From Thysanoteuthis rhombus (taxonomy: Eukaryota > Mollusca > Cephalopoda > Oegopsida > Thysanoteuthidae): a stretch of 64,000 nucleotides of DNA. A model generated the notes under the pieces. That model was given only the letters and a program-made list of their open reading frames with translations. It made no database searches and had not been told where the DNA came from. The DNA is taken from contig OY735222.1 in NCBI GenBank assembly GCA_963457665.1, positions 33,988,414 to 34,052,413 of the forward strand. The letters run 5' to 3'. Made by a program: the position numbers and the translations under genes. Of this stretch, positions 63,487-64,000 are shown piece by piece; position 1 is the stretch's first letter; every line of letters begins with the position of its first letter.

Positions 63487-64000
63487 TCATCATTAGTCTT
63501 TTAACGTCCGTCGTTGGACATAGACCTTCCGTAGGATTCGCCACAATTCCCTATCATGGGCGTTGCAGAGCCAGTATTTCCAGAATTTGTCTAATTCATC
63601 TCACCATCTTGTGTTCTGTCAGTCTCGGTTTCTCATGTGATCTCTGGGGATCCATGTCGTGAGACGTGCTGTCCATCGGTTGTCTTTCATTCATGGCCTG
63701 CCCATTGCTATTTGAGTTTTTTAATTGTTCCTATTATGTTACGGACTCCCATTTTCTTCCTTATATACTGTGCTATCTTGTGATGTTTCCATATGAGGCC
63801 CAGCATAATTCTTTCATGTGCACGTTGCATGGTTCTCAATTAGTAGATCTGTCTCTTGGTTAAGTTCCATGTTTCAGCTCCATAAGTGATGATCAGCAGG
63901 AGAATGCATTGGTTGTGTACTTTTCTTTATAGGATTATTGAGATCAATTGGTTTTTGAAAGTTGAGCTTGCTCTACCAAAGGCTTGTCATCCCAAAGTGA
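63487..64000 (-). mobile_element. RTE-like LINE running off the right edge
   Basis: The + strand shows CATCATTAGTCTTTTAACGT, then CCGTCGTTGGACATAGACCT and continues through TGTGCACGTTGCATGGTTCT and CATGTTTCAGCTCCATAAG to the end of the window. Only a vestige of the (GAT)n tail remains. Confidence 0.82.

Overview
This is an AT-rich metazoan window, almost certainly from a marine invertebrate. The evidence is spliced genes with long introns, Penelope-like, RTE-like and R4/Dong-like retroelements, abundant (AT)n, (AC)n, (TAA)n and (GAT)n microsatellites, and several minisatellite arrays. A lophotrochozoan such as a cephalopod fits, but that is a low-confidence guess; a cnidarian or other invertebrate is possible. 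No tRNA, rRNA, CRISPR array or prokaryotic operon was seen. No LTR retroelement or other virus-like copy was recognised.

The main host gene lies on the minus strand, 38475 down to 12049. Six exons can be joined with canonical GT-AG sites and matching phases: 38475-38430, 35516-35369, 23175-23045, 19843-19702, 13739-13597 and 12389-12049. They give a 316-residue type I membrane protein: signal peptide, two tandem six-cysteine modules, one membrane span and a cytoplasmic tail of about 89 residues. Each module is encoded by an exon pair with intron phases 1-2-1, so the ectodomain looks like an exon-pair duplication. I do not recognise the family with certainty. A second minus-strand terminal exon (58719-58442) also starts in phase 1, encodes a membrane span and ends in a PPSY tail; its other exons are not found and probably lie beyond the window.

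Layout: 1-1735 is a degraded Penelope-like element (PLE), followed by a TATATG-type array. At 3040-3620 are two hammerhead-ribozyme-like motifs 266 bp apart. A possible unidentified terminal exon is at 6251-6502. A roughly 105-bp satellite fills 8745-10285, downstream of the main gene. Inside the gene, intron 4 holds a 21-bp array (16.13-19.02 kb) and intron 2 is mostly contiguous arrays (24.99-35.21 kb: about 38-bp, 83-bp, 23-bp, AT and 57-bp repeats). Intron 1 carries a MITE-like element. Region 39-58 kb holds RTE-like LINE fragments with (GAT)n tails, a degraded R4/Dong-like LINE (51.4-53.9 kb), other diverged tandem repeats and a hammerhead-like motif at 58.05 kb. A clearer R4/Dong-like copy sits between (TAA)n tracts at 59.33-60.92 kb. 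A second PLE piece (62.2-62.48 kb), a large TATATG array and a last RTE-like copy running off the right edge complete the window.

The most notable features are the duplicated six-cysteine exon-pair gene, its satellite-filled introns, an acceptor site abutting a trinucleotide microsatellite, and three hammerhead-like motifs.
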